Part shown: positions 25,962-34,315 of the stretch, piece after piece
Position numbering within the stretch: position 1 is the first letter of the stretch
Layout of the letters: each line of letters opens with the position of its first letter
Assembly: GCA_965224525.1 (NCBI GenBank)
Contig: OZ245050.1
Coordinates: 744,001-808,000 of the forward strand
DNA from: Granulosicoccus sp036478565
GTDB taxonomy: Bacteria; Pseudomonadota; Gammaproteobacteria; Granulosicoccales; Granulosicoccaceae
Reading direction: 5' to 3'
Length of the DNA: 64,000 bases
Made by a program: the position numbers and the translations under genes
Notes under the pieces: model-generated
What the model was told of the DNA's origin: nothing
Database searches by the model: none
The model's input: only the letters and a program-made list of their open reading frames with translations

Positions 25962-28093
25962 CCACGACGCCATGCATGAAATTTCTTCAGCCATGCTAGT
26001 ACGCGTTCCGGTTGGTGTGCGCGTTTCCATTCGCCCGCAGCGTATTTATTGGCCTCTGACAGCGTGGGGTAGATATGAATAGTGCCCAGTATTTTATTAA
26101 GCCCCAGTTTGTGTTTCATCGCCAGCACGTATTCAGCGATCAGGTCGCCGGCATGTTCACCCACTATCGTCACCCCTAGAATACGATCCTTGCCTGGTTC
26201 GGTCAGTACCTTGACCACGCCGTAGTCACTGCTGTCGGCAATGGCACGGTCCAGATCATCAATGCCATAGGTCGTTAGTTCATAAGCGATGTTCTGTGCT
26301 TTGGCGTCGGTTTCGTTCAGGCCCACGCGTGCCACCTCCGGATCGGTGAAGGTAGCCCAGGGAATAACGCGATAGTCTGCACGGAACTTCCAGAACATGC
26401 CGAATAATGAATTCACTGCGGCGAACCAGGCTTGATGTGCAGCGGTGTGAGTAAATTGATACGGCCCTGCCACATCGCCAACCGCATAGATATTGGGAAA
26501 ATCGGTTTGCAGGTAGTCGTTGGTGGCAATGGTGCCGCGTTTGTCGAGTGTTATACCAAGCTCTTCAAGGCCAAAACCGCTGGTATTGGCCTTGCGACCC
26601 ACTGCGATAATGATGTTGTCGAAGGGCAGTCTTACGGGTTCGTTATCTTGCTCACAAATCAAAACGGTTTCGCCATCACTGTTTTTTTCGACGGCCACAG
26701 CATTGGTGTTGACCAGTACTTTGATGCCATCGCTTTCAAAGCGTTGTTGAACCATTGCCGCAACATCCGGATCTTCACGGCCCATGATATGAACGCCTCG
26801 TTCAACCTGCCATACCTCACTACCCAGCCGGCAAAAGGCTTGCGCCATTTCAGAACCTATCGGGCCGCCACCGAGTACCACAAGGCGTTTGGGTAGTTCT
26901 TTTAGTTGCCAAAGATTTTCCGAGGTCAGGTAATCGATCTGATCAAGACCTGCGATGGGTGGAACGAATGGCCTACCGCCGGTGGCAATGACGATGTTGC
27001 GTGTGTTCAGGGTTTTACCGTTGACCTCTACCGTCCACGGAGAGCTAATCCGGCCTTCACCCTGAATCACATCAACGCCAAGGCCCTGGTAACGTTCGAC
27101 CGAGTCATGCGGCTCTACCTTGTTGATGATCTCATGCACCCGCGCCATGGTTTTGCCAAAATCGATTTCGCCGCTGGCGTTCTGCACGCCGTATTTACCG
27201 GAGTGCTTGATGTTGTTCATCAGCTTGGCGCTGCGAATCAGGGCCTTTGACGGGACGCAGCCCGTGTTTAGACAATCGCCGCCCATCCGGTGTTTCTCTA
27301 TCAGCGATACCTGTGCCTTGACAGCAGAACCGATATAGGCAGACACCAGGCCGCCGGCGCCTGCACCCAATACGACAATATCGCGATCAAATGCTGTCGG
27401 TTTGTCATAGCCTTTGTAAACTTGTTTCGCCTTGACAATGTCGATTATCTTTTTTGCGATTAGCGGGAATACACCAAGCAGGGAAAAAGACAGGATAAGC
27501 GTGGGTGACAAAATTCCGGATAAAGAATCTATTTTCGCCAGTTGAGTACCGGCATTGACAAACACCAGAGTGCCGGCAAGCATGCCGATCTGGCTGACTA
27601 TGTAAAACGTGGTGGTTTTTATTCGCGTCAGCCCCATTGCCAGGTTGACCAGAAAAAATGGCAGCACCGGCACCAGTCGGATGGTGAACAAGTAAAAGGC
27701 ACCGTCACGATCGAAATTTTCATTGAGTGTGGCCAACTTGCTGGCAAAACGCTGCTCGATGCTGTCACGTAGCAGAAATCGGGAAACCAGAAATGCAAGC
27801 GTGGCGCCGATAGACGAGGCGAATGACACAATCATCGTGCCGCTCAAAAGCCCGAAAATAGCGCCACCTGCCAAAGTCAGAATGGCAGCGCCTGGCAGAG
27901 ACAAGGCCGTGACAAGAATGTAGACAACAAAGTAACCGGCAATAACCGTCAGCGGCTTTGACGCATACAGCCCATCCAGCGCCGCCTGCTGGCCTTTCAG
28001 AAACTCAAGGCTGAAAAAGCGACTCAGGTCGAACAGGAAGAAACCAGCGATTGCCAGCACCAGGGCGAGCAGTAGCAGTTGTCGGCGTGTCAT
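25958..28093 (-). CDS. Fusion of a VTT (TVP38/TMEM64) membrane domain and an FAD-dependent disulfide oxidoreductase
   Basis: The 711-residue protein begins with a VTT/DedA-like domain of about 230 residues: several hydrophobic helices with GGAIFGLLSGT and FLVNLAMGLTRI. A class I pyridine-nucleotide disulfide oxidoreductase follows: FAD site VVLGAGAGGLVSA, redox pair in GGDCLNTGCVPSK (CxxxxC), NAD(P) site VVLGGGPIGSEMAQ, and the dimerisation end with HIYPTLSEA. The oxidoreductase half resembles mercuric reductase or dihydrolipoamide dehydrogenase but lacks an N-terminal HMA domain. The fusion is known in proteobacteria; the substrate is unknown, possibly a membrane thiol or quinone system. ATG 28093 has GGAG seven bases upstream. 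Confidence 0.9.
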   Translation of the reverse strand: MTRRQLLLLALVLAIAGFFLFDLSRFFSLEFLKGQQAALDGLYASKPLTVIAGYFVVYILVTALSLPGAAILTLAGGAIFGLLSGTMIVSFASSIGATLAFLVSRFLLRDSIEQRFASKLATLNENFDRDGAFYLFTIRLVPVLPFFLVNLAMGLTRIKTTTFYIVSQIGMLAGTLVFVNAGTQLAKIDSLSGILSPTLILSFSLLGVFPLIAKKIIDIVKAKQVYKGYDKPTAFDRDIVVLGAGAGGLVSAYIGSAVKAQVSLIEKHRMGGDCLNTGCVPSKALIRSAKLMNNIKHSGKYGVQNASGEIDFGKTMARVHEIINKVEPHDSVERYQGLGVDVIQGEGRISSPWTVEVNGKTLNTRNIVIATGGRPFVPPIAGLDQIDYLTSENLWQLKELPKRLVVLGGGPIGSEMAQAFCRLGSEVWQVERGVHIMGREDPDVAAMVQQRFESDGIKVLVNTNAVAVEKNSDGETVLICEQDNEPVRLPFDNIIIAVGRKANTSGFGLEELGITLDKRGTIATNDYLQTDFPNIYAVGDVAGPYQFTHTAAHQAWFAAVNSLFGMFWKFRADYRVIPWATFTDPEVARVGLNETDAKAQNIAYELTTYGIDDLDRAIADSSDYGVVKVLTEPGKDRILGVTIVGEHAGDLIAEYVLAMKHKLGLNKILGTIHIYPTLSEANKYAAGEWKRAHQPERVLAWLKKFHAWRRG

Positions 28094-28229
28094 GGTATCT
28101 CCAGGGTATAAGTCGTGGCGCAGCCTCAAGCGACAACGTATCATGTTGCTTTCCCGGCCGGTGCTTGCTCGGTAGATAACAATCTACGCAGCTGTGAGTC
28201 TGCCGCTTGCCCGGAGTTCCATGGCTTGA

Positions 28230-29342
28230 ATGATGAAAGTGACGCTACCTGCCACAACTGTGACGCTGATAGCACCCGGCTTGTCGGATCCCGATCCGAT
28301 GTCCGCCGCTGTACCAATTGAACAAGCAATAACAACTCCGGCTTTGGCTGCGTGGCCGGAATTGACCTGGCAGTCCTGCGAGCGGCTTCCCTGGGAGACG
28401 GTGCTGCTTCGAGCGCTGGGTTACTCAACAAGTACCGCAGGAGCGGTGCCTGCGATGCAAAGTTATCGCTCTGGCGGAAAGCCGGGCGAATTGCCGGATA
28501 CCACTGCTGATGTACCGGCCACTGTTGCTATAGAGGCCGTATGTGCAGATCCAGTGCATCTGCAGGCCGATCTGGACGATGCGGTTTTGATACCGCCGGA
28601 GGCCCTGCATCTTTCCATGGAAGAGACACTCAGTCTACAAAGCAACATTAATGAGCTGTTGATTTCTGACGGGCTACGTATACAGACAGACAGGGATAAC
28701 CCCTGTCGCTGGATATTGACCGGATTCAAAGCACAGCGGGCAGCTGCTGCTGAACTTGATCCCGCCAGACTCGATACCTGGCCGACTCACGCAGTTGCCC
28801 GTCGTAACTTGACGCAATACCTGCCAGCTGGCGAGTCCATGGCGGGCTGGCGTCGTCTGATGACTGAACTGCAAATGTTATTGCACAATCATCCGGTCAA
28901 TGAGCAGCGTCTGCGGCGTGGGCAGTTAATGGTCAATGGTGTCTGGATGTGGGGCGGCGCAGCGCTACCGAAAATAACTGCCAGAACAGCCGTGCGGCTG
29001 GTTGCTACCGATGCTGATGCGACTGGTATTGCGAGGGCGCTGGGCATCAAGCCGGACAGTGACGGGCAGGACCTGGCGGCAACATTGACGGGGGCACGGC
29101 TGGCGGGTGAGTCAATTCTGATTGTTGATCTTGGGTTTTACAACGCCTGGCTTGTCGGTGACAATGAGGCGATGCAGATGGCCAGAGCTGCTATTGAGAC
29201 AAACTGGCTGATACCAGTGAAGTCAGCCGTCAAAACGCGCAAGGTATCCCGTTTTATTATGGATACCGCCGAAGGTTATCAGGCTGTCGCAGTCAGTAAG
29301 CCCCGGTGTTTGTCGCTGCTGTCTCGCTGGATCAGCTCATGA
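28230..29342 (+). CDS. RpfE-like protein (COG4255), phosphoglycerate-mutase-related
   Basis: The 370-residue protein resembles RpfE of Xanthomonas, which is likewise encoded next to recJ. Visible family features are EALHLSMEETLSLQSNIN near residue 128, NEQRLRRGQLMVNGVWMWGGG-type block (RGQLMVNGVWMWGGAALP, near 228-245), and the C-terminal hydrophobic strand SILIVDLGFYNAW. The family is related to cofactor-independent phosphoglycerate mutases, but its role is not settled. The gene overlaps recJ by ATGA (29339-29342), so the two are translationally coupled. Confidence 0.8.
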   Translation: MMKVTLPATTVTLIAPGLSDPDPMSAAVPIEQAITTPALAAWPELTWQSCERLPWETVLLRALGYSTSTAGAVPAMQSYRSGGKPGELPDTTADVPATVAIEAVCADPVHLQADLDDAVLIPPEALHLSMEETLSLQSNINELLISDGLRIQTDRDNPCRWILTGFKAQRAAAAELDPARLDTWPTHAVARRNLTQYLPAGESMAGWRRLMTELQMLLHNHPVNEQRLRRGQLMVNGVWMWGGAALPKITARTAVRLVATDADATGIARALGIKPDSDGQDLAATLTGARLAGESILIVDLGFYNAWLVGDNEAMQMARAAIETNWLIPVKSAVKTRKVSRFIMDTAEGYQAVAVSKPRCLSLLSRWISS

Positions 29343-31087
29343 GCACGGCAACTAGAATTGTACGTCGACCGGCTGTGGCTGATCCTTTGCCCTTGCATAC
29401 AAGCGCCCTGGCCAATCGTCTGCTGGCAGCACGCGGTGTCACAGAAAGTGACGCGCTGGATTTTTCGCTGGGGTCCTTGCCGACACCAGAGTCACTGACT
29501 GGCATTGATGTGGCTGTTACTCGATTGCTGCAAGCTCGCAATACGGGAGAGCACATACTGGTGGTTGGTGACTACGATTGTGATGGCGCGACCAGCACTG
29601 TAGTTGCTCTATCGGGTTTGACATCACTCGGTTTTTCATCGCTCGACTACCTTGTTCCCAATCGTTTTGACATGGGTTATGGCTTGTCACCTGCCATTGT
29701 CGATTGTGCTTGTGACAGCAACCGGGGTGCAAAAAAGCCAGATTTGATATTGACCGTTGACAACGGTGTTGCATCCGTTGACGGTGTAGAACGTGCCCGA
29801 GAGTGCGGTATTGATGTGGTGGTGACAGATCATCATCTACCACCGGCTGTACTGCCGCGTGCTGTCGCCATCGTAAATCCCAATATGCCGGATGCAACGT
29901 TTCCGAGTGGAAATCTGGCAGGTGTTGGTGTCATGTTCTATGTGTTGCTGGCGCTGCGCGGTGAATTGAAACGACGCGGAGACAGACACGCCAATACACA
30001 ACTTGCAGCACTGCTGGACCTGGTTGCTATCGGTACGGTTGCCGATGTTGTGCCTCTCGATTCGGTCAATCGCGTGCTGGTAGAGCAGGGCTTGCGGCGA
30101 ATGCGGGCCGGGTATTCACGGCCGGGTGTACAAGCCTTGTTGCGTGTTGCAGGTCGTTCGATTGAACAGACGACCTCTGCTGATATCGGATTCACACTGG
30201 GCCCTCGCCTGAATGCTGCAGGTCGGCTGGCAGATATGCGGGCGGGCATCGAGTGCCTGTTGAGTGCGGATGAATCAACGGCCTTACGGCTTGCTCTGGA
30301 ACTGGACGCTTTGAACCGGAGTCGACGCCTGATTGAGCAGGATATGCGCAGCGATGCGGATCAACAACTGCAACAACTCTCGGCAGAAGGTGCACTTGGC
30401 GGTGTACCAACCTTTGCTACCGTCTTGTTTGATCCAGCATGGCATCAAGGTGTTATCGGGATTCTGGCAGGCCGTTTGAAAGAGCAGTTACACCGCCCTG
30501 CTGTGGTGTTTACAGCCGATGGCGATACCGGCATAAAAGGCTCTGCGCGATCCATACCGGGTGTGCATATTCGCGACGTGCTGCAGGCGATAGTGGCGCA
30601 CCGGCCCGGATTGCTTGAGAAGTTCGGCGGGCATGCCATGGCCGCCGGAATGTCCTTGCCGCGTGCCAGACTGGCTGAGTTCTCCGAAGCTTTTGAGACT
30701 GAGGTGTCACGTGTACTGCAAGGTAAATTGCCCGCACGGGAGTGGTGTACAGACGGTGCCCTGGATGCAGCCGAACGAACACTCGATAATGCACTGATGT
30801 TGCAGTGGCTTATGCCGTGGGGGCAGGGGCTGCCTATACCAATGTTCGACGATGTATTCGACGTTCACGACAGTCGCATTGTTGGTAGCGGGCATTTGAA
30901 ATTGCGTGTGCAGGATGCAGCAGCTGGCGGAGCGGTGGTTGATGCCATTGCCTTCAACTGTCAGGATGCGTTGCAAGCTGGTGATCGAGTCCGGCTGGTG
31001 TATTCTCTATCCGTCAATACCTGGCGAGAGCGTCAGTCACTGCAGCTATTAGTAAACTATCTTGAGTTGGACGCAGCTCTGGCGTGA
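29339..31087 (+). CDS. recJ: Single-stranded-DNA exonuclease RecJ
   Basis: The 582-residue protein has the DHH phosphoesterase motifs: LVVGDYDCDGATS (motif I), LTVDNGVAS (motif II), VVTDHHLPP (motif III) and IVNPNMPDATFPSGNLAGVG (motif IV). The DHHA1 domain contains GKPxxV-like and KFGGHAMAAGMSLP motifs, and an OB-fold closes the chain. Length matches RecJ (about 577). It degrades ssDNA 5' to 3' in recombination and mismatch repair. ATG 29339 overlaps the rpfE-like stop; an upstream GTG at 29306 is in frame but less likely. Confidence 0.96.
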   Translation: MSTATRIVRRPAVADPLPLHTSALANRLLAARGVTESDALDFSLGSLPTPESLTGIDVAVTRLLQARNTGEHILVVGDYDCDGATSTVVALSGLTSLGFSSLDYLVPNRFDMGYGLSPAIVDCACDSNRGAKKPDLILTVDNGVASVDGVERARECGIDVVVTDHHLPPAVLPRAVAIVNPNMPDATFPSGNLAGVGVMFYVLLALRGELKRRGDRHANTQLAALLDLVAIGTVADVVPLDSVNRVLVEQGLRRMRAGYSRPGVQALLRVAGRSIEQTTSADIGFTLGPRLNAAGRLADMRAGIECLLSADESTALRLALELDALNRSRRLIEQDMRSDADQQLQQLSAEGALGGVPTFATVLFDPAWHQGVIGILAGRLKEQLHRPAVVFTADGDTGIKGSARSIPGVHIRDVLQAIVAHRPGLLEKFGGHAMAAGMSLPRARLAEFSEAFETEVSRVLQGKLPAREWCTDGALDAAERTLDNALMLQWLMPWGQGLPIPMFDDVFDVHDSRIVGSGHLKLRVQDAAAGGAVVDAIAFNCQDALQAGDRVRLVYSLSVNTWRERQSLQLLVNYLELDAALA

Positions 31088-31180
31088 CAGAATGACAATC
31101 ACCGAAATGCAATCACAGTGTAAAATTGAAAGTCCACTACGCGCTGAACAACTGAACGCTGCGGAGTCACGAATCGATCG

Positions 31181-32149
31181 ATGAAAGATTTTAACAACAG
31201 GATTGACAAAGCGGCTGATCGATATTCACCTTATCGGCAGTTTTCGACCGAGGAATGGGCAAAGCTTCGGCAAAACACACCACTGACGCTGACTGAAAGC
31301 GAGCTGGCAAACCTGCGCGGTGTTAATGAGCGCGTGTCGCTGGCCGAAGTGAAGCAAATCTACGTGCCGCTATCGCGTCTGCTCAGTCTGTATGTATCGT
31401 CAGTGCAAAAACTCAACCGCGGCGTACAACAATTCACCGGTTTTAATTCAGCCAAGGTACCTTTTATACTCGGTGTCGCAGGATCGGTCGCGGTCGGCAA
31501 GAGTACGGTGGCTCGTATACTACAGACCCTGCTCGCACGCTGGCCTGAACACCCGAAGGTTGACCTGGTTTCCACAGACGGCTTTTTGTTGTCTACGGCC
31601 GATCTGGAGGCACGTGACTTAATGGGGCGCAAGGGTTTCCCCGAAAGCTTTGATCGGGATGCGTTGTTGCAGTTCATGTCCGATGTAAAAGGTGGGCGGC
31701 GGCATTTGCGAGCTCCGATTTATTCACATTTACACTATGACGTTCTGCCGGATCAGTTTATAGAAGTGGATCAGCCGGATATCTTGATAGTGGAGGGGCT
31801 GAACGTGTTGCAAACAGGGAAGCTCGCCGACCGGGAAAGGCGGGTGTTTGTATCCGACTACTTTGATTTCTCGATTTATATTGATGCCGAGACGGAAGAC
31901 CTTGAGCGATGGTTTATACAACGTTTTATTTCCTTGCGTAAAACTGTATTCAGCCAGCCGGACGCCTATTTCAAACACTTCGCGACATTGTCTGAAGCTG
32001 AAGCTACTGAAACGGCAAAAGGCTTTTGGAATGATATTAACCTGATCAATCTCTATGACAACATTTTACCTACCCGCGATCGCGCCAAGCTTATACTGAA
32101 AAAGGCGGGCGATCATGCCATAGAGAATGTGCGCCTGCGTAAGTTGTAA
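31181..32149 (+). CDS. coaA: Type I pantothenate kinase CoaA
   Basis: The 322-residue protein matches CoaA along its length: SPYRQFSTEEWAKLR at the start, Walker A GVAGSVAVGKSTVARIL near residue 107, the VDLVSTDGFL strand, LMGRKGFPESFD, and the C-terminal NLYDNILPTRDRAKLIL-like block. It phosphorylates pantothenate, the first and feedback-controlled step of CoA synthesis. It stands alone behind recJ (93-base gap). The spacer 32150-32332 before the next gene has no ORF or riboswitch I could recognise. Confidence 0.96.
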   Translation: MKDFNNRIDKAADRYSPYRQFSTEEWAKLRQNTPLTLTESELANLRGVNERVSLAEVKQIYVPLSRLLSLYVSSVQKLNRGVQQFTGFNSAKVPFILGVAGSVAVGKSTVARILQTLLARWPEHPKVDLVSTDGFLLSTADLEARDLMGRKGFPESFDRDALLQFMSDVKGGRRHLRAPIYSHLHYDVLPDQFIEVDQPDILIVEGLNVLQTGKLADRERRVFVSDYFDFSIYIDAETEDLERWFIQRFISLRKTVFSQPDAYFKHFATLSEAEATETAKGFWNDINLINLYDNILPTRDRAKLILKKAGDHAIENVRLRKL

Positions 32150-32332
32150 GCCCGGCTATTTGTTAGCAAGTAACGACGAGGGATTACTGTCTGAAGGCGG
32201 CAGAAAAATACCCACAAAGCACCGAGAAAGAGACAGTATTTACTATACCATTAGGGAGTCGGTAGACGCTGCGGGAAAGCCTGAGCCAAGGCTGGCGGTA
32301 AGTTCAATCAAAATTCGGATTTGGAAATTACT

Positions 32333-34168
32333 ATGAGAGTGATCGGCTTATCCCCACTGGACAAGGACAGCACGGTGTGCCTGGTCGAGGACGGAGTCGT
32401 ATTGGCAGCCATTGCCGAAGAGCGATTGAGTAGAAAAAAAATGCACGCAGGGTTTCCCTATCTTGCGTTACAGGAATTGTTTGAGAAGTATAACCTGGCG
32501 CCTGACAACATCGATGCGGTTGTCTACGCATTTTTTGATTGGGAGAAAGAAAAACAATTGATGGTTGAGGCGGTTGAAAAACACAAGATCGCCAGTAAGG
32601 AGAACCCGACGAATCAATTGTTTGAGCGCATGCGCAATTTGCCTGCACAGCCTGATCGGACCTATGGCATACCCGGTCTTGATGAGGCTGAATTGTATAT
32701 CAGAAAAAGCTTTGCGCATGAGTCAGCTTATAAGGTGCTTGCCACACAGAAGGGGGCAAGCACTGCCTATGCCCATCGGCAGTTGAACACCTGGTTGAAA
32801 GAATCCATATCCGACCATCAGCATTGGTCAAAAGAACTTGCCAAGGGTCTCGAAAAATTCGGACTGAACGACAAACTGCAACGCATAGAACATCATTTAA
32901 CCCACGCGGCCAATGCCTTTTTTACGTCGAGTTTTGAGCATGCCCTGATTGTTACCCTGGATGGTTATGGCAGTGGTCTTGGCGGCAGTATCTCGGTTGG
33001 TGAAGGAAGCAGTATCAAGCGCGTGCACTCGATGCCGTATCCGGTAAGCCTGGGTGAGTTTTACGAGCGAGTCACCTCTTCTCTGGGATTTACACCCGGT
33101 CGACATGAAGGGAAAATAGTCGGGCTGGCAGCCTATGAGTCACCGGATATTCTGTACGATACGGTGCGTGCTTTTTTTGAATTCAAGGATGGTGATGTGC
33201 ACTATCATTTGCCGCACAATTTCACCTTCTCGCGTTACCTTGCCACGCGTTTTTCAAAACCAACTATTGCTGCCGCTTTTCAAAAAGTTCTCGAAGATGT
33301 CATCTGCGAATACATCTCCCACTATGTCAAATTGACTGGATTGTCGAGCGTTGTTTTATCTGGTGGTGTAGTCGCAAACGTAAAAGCCAATCAGCGTATC
33401 TTCGAAATAGACGGGGTAGATCGCATATTCGTCCATCCCAATATGGGCGATGGCGGTTGTGGTGTAGGTGCTGCCTTGATCGTTGATAAGCAGAACCTGA
33501 ATTTACATCCCTACGAACTCAATGACGTTTACTGGGGGCCGGATTTTAGTGAAGAATTAATCGCTGCAGCGCTTGCACAGGAAGGCATGGAAGCTGTGCA
33601 GGTCGACGACATTGAAACTGCAATAGCAGGCTTGCTTGCAGATGGGCATGTGGTCGCCCGATTTAACGGGCGTATGGAGTATGGGCCGCGCTCACTGGGT
33701 AATCGATCCATTCTTTATCATGCCAGGGATCCGGACGTGAATCTGTGGCTCAATCAAAAGCTGAATCGAACTGAATTTATGCCCTTTGCACCGGCCACCT
33801 TGTTTGAGGAGCGGCATAACTGCTATCTGAACATGGACGGTGCCGAGTACACATCTCGATTCATGACGATTACTTTCGACTGTACAGAGTTCATGAAAGA
33901 GACGTGCCCGGCGGCGGTGCATGTCGATGGCACGGCACGTCCGCAGCTGGTTAGCGAAACTTCCAATCCGAGCTTTTACAAAGTCATCAAGGAATATCAG
34001 CGAATTACCGGCATTCCCTCTATCATCAATACCAGCTTCAATATGCATGAGGAGCCGATTGTTTGTACACCGAAAGATGCTATCCGGGCGTTCCTGCTAG
34101 GCGACATACCTTATCTGGCTATTGGAAAATATCTGGTGGCACAGCCGGTGGCAGCGACTTCGACCTGA
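32333..34168 (+). CDS. NodU/CmcH-family carbamoyltransferase
   Basis: The 611-residue protein has both parts of the family. The N-terminal Kae1-like ASKHA domain shows RIEHHLTHAANAFFTSSFE with conserved histidines and VTLDGYGSGLGGS. The C-terminal YrdC-like carbamoyltransferase domain shows RFNGRMEYGPRSLGNRSIL and a late NTSFNMHEEPIVCTP. Such enzymes use carbamoyl phosphate and ATP to carbamoylate hydroxyl groups of sugars, nodulation factors or natural products. No biosynthetic cluster surrounds it, so the acceptor is unknown. ATG 32333 is preferred over an upstream TTG (32321). It is convergent with the GcvT-fusion gene; 34169-34315 holds nothing evident. Confidence 0.93.
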   Translation: MRVIGLSPLDKDSTVCLVEDGVVLAAIAEERLSRKKMHAGFPYLALQELFEKYNLAPDNIDAVVYAFFDWEKEKQLMVEAVEKHKIASKENPTNQLFERMRNLPAQPDRTYGIPGLDEAELYIRKSFAHESAYKVLATQKGASTAYAHRQLNTWLKESISDHQHWSKELAKGLEKFGLNDKLQRIEHHLTHAANAFFTSSFEHALIVTLDGYGSGLGGSISVGEGSSIKRVHSMPYPVSLGEFYERVTSSLGFTPGRHEGKIVGLAAYESPDILYDTVRAFFEFKDGDVHYHLPHNFTFSRYLATRFSKPTIAAAFQKVLEDVICEYISHYVKLTGLSSVVLSGGVVANVKANQRIFEIDGVDRIFVHPNMGDGGCGVGAALIVDKQNLNLHPYELNDVYWGPDFSEELIAAALAQEGMEAVQVDDIETAIAGLLADGHVVARFNGRMEYGPRSLGNRSILYHARDPDVNLWLNQKLNRTEFMPFAPATLFEERHNCYLNMDGAEYTSRFMTITFDCTEFMKETCPAAVHVDGTARPQLVSETSNPSFYKVIKEYQRITGIPSIINTSFNMHEEPIVCTPKDAIRAFLLGDIPYLAIGKYLVAQPVAATST

Positions 34169-34315
34169 TACTGAATTAAGTCAGAGGAACAAGAGTTATA
34201 ATTTTTCGGCGCAGACGAATTGAGGTCAAGGACTGCACTGTCTCTTGAACCATTGCCACTACAGGTTAGGCGGTGTTTGGGTCGAGCGCCTTCGACTGTG
34301 TTGGTAGTTCCTTTT

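Noticed and set aside
32150..32332. Possible riboswitch upstream of the carbamoyltransferase gene
   Set aside because: Only a short 5-bp hairpin (AGCCT/AGGCT) is visible; no conserved core of a known class could be matched.
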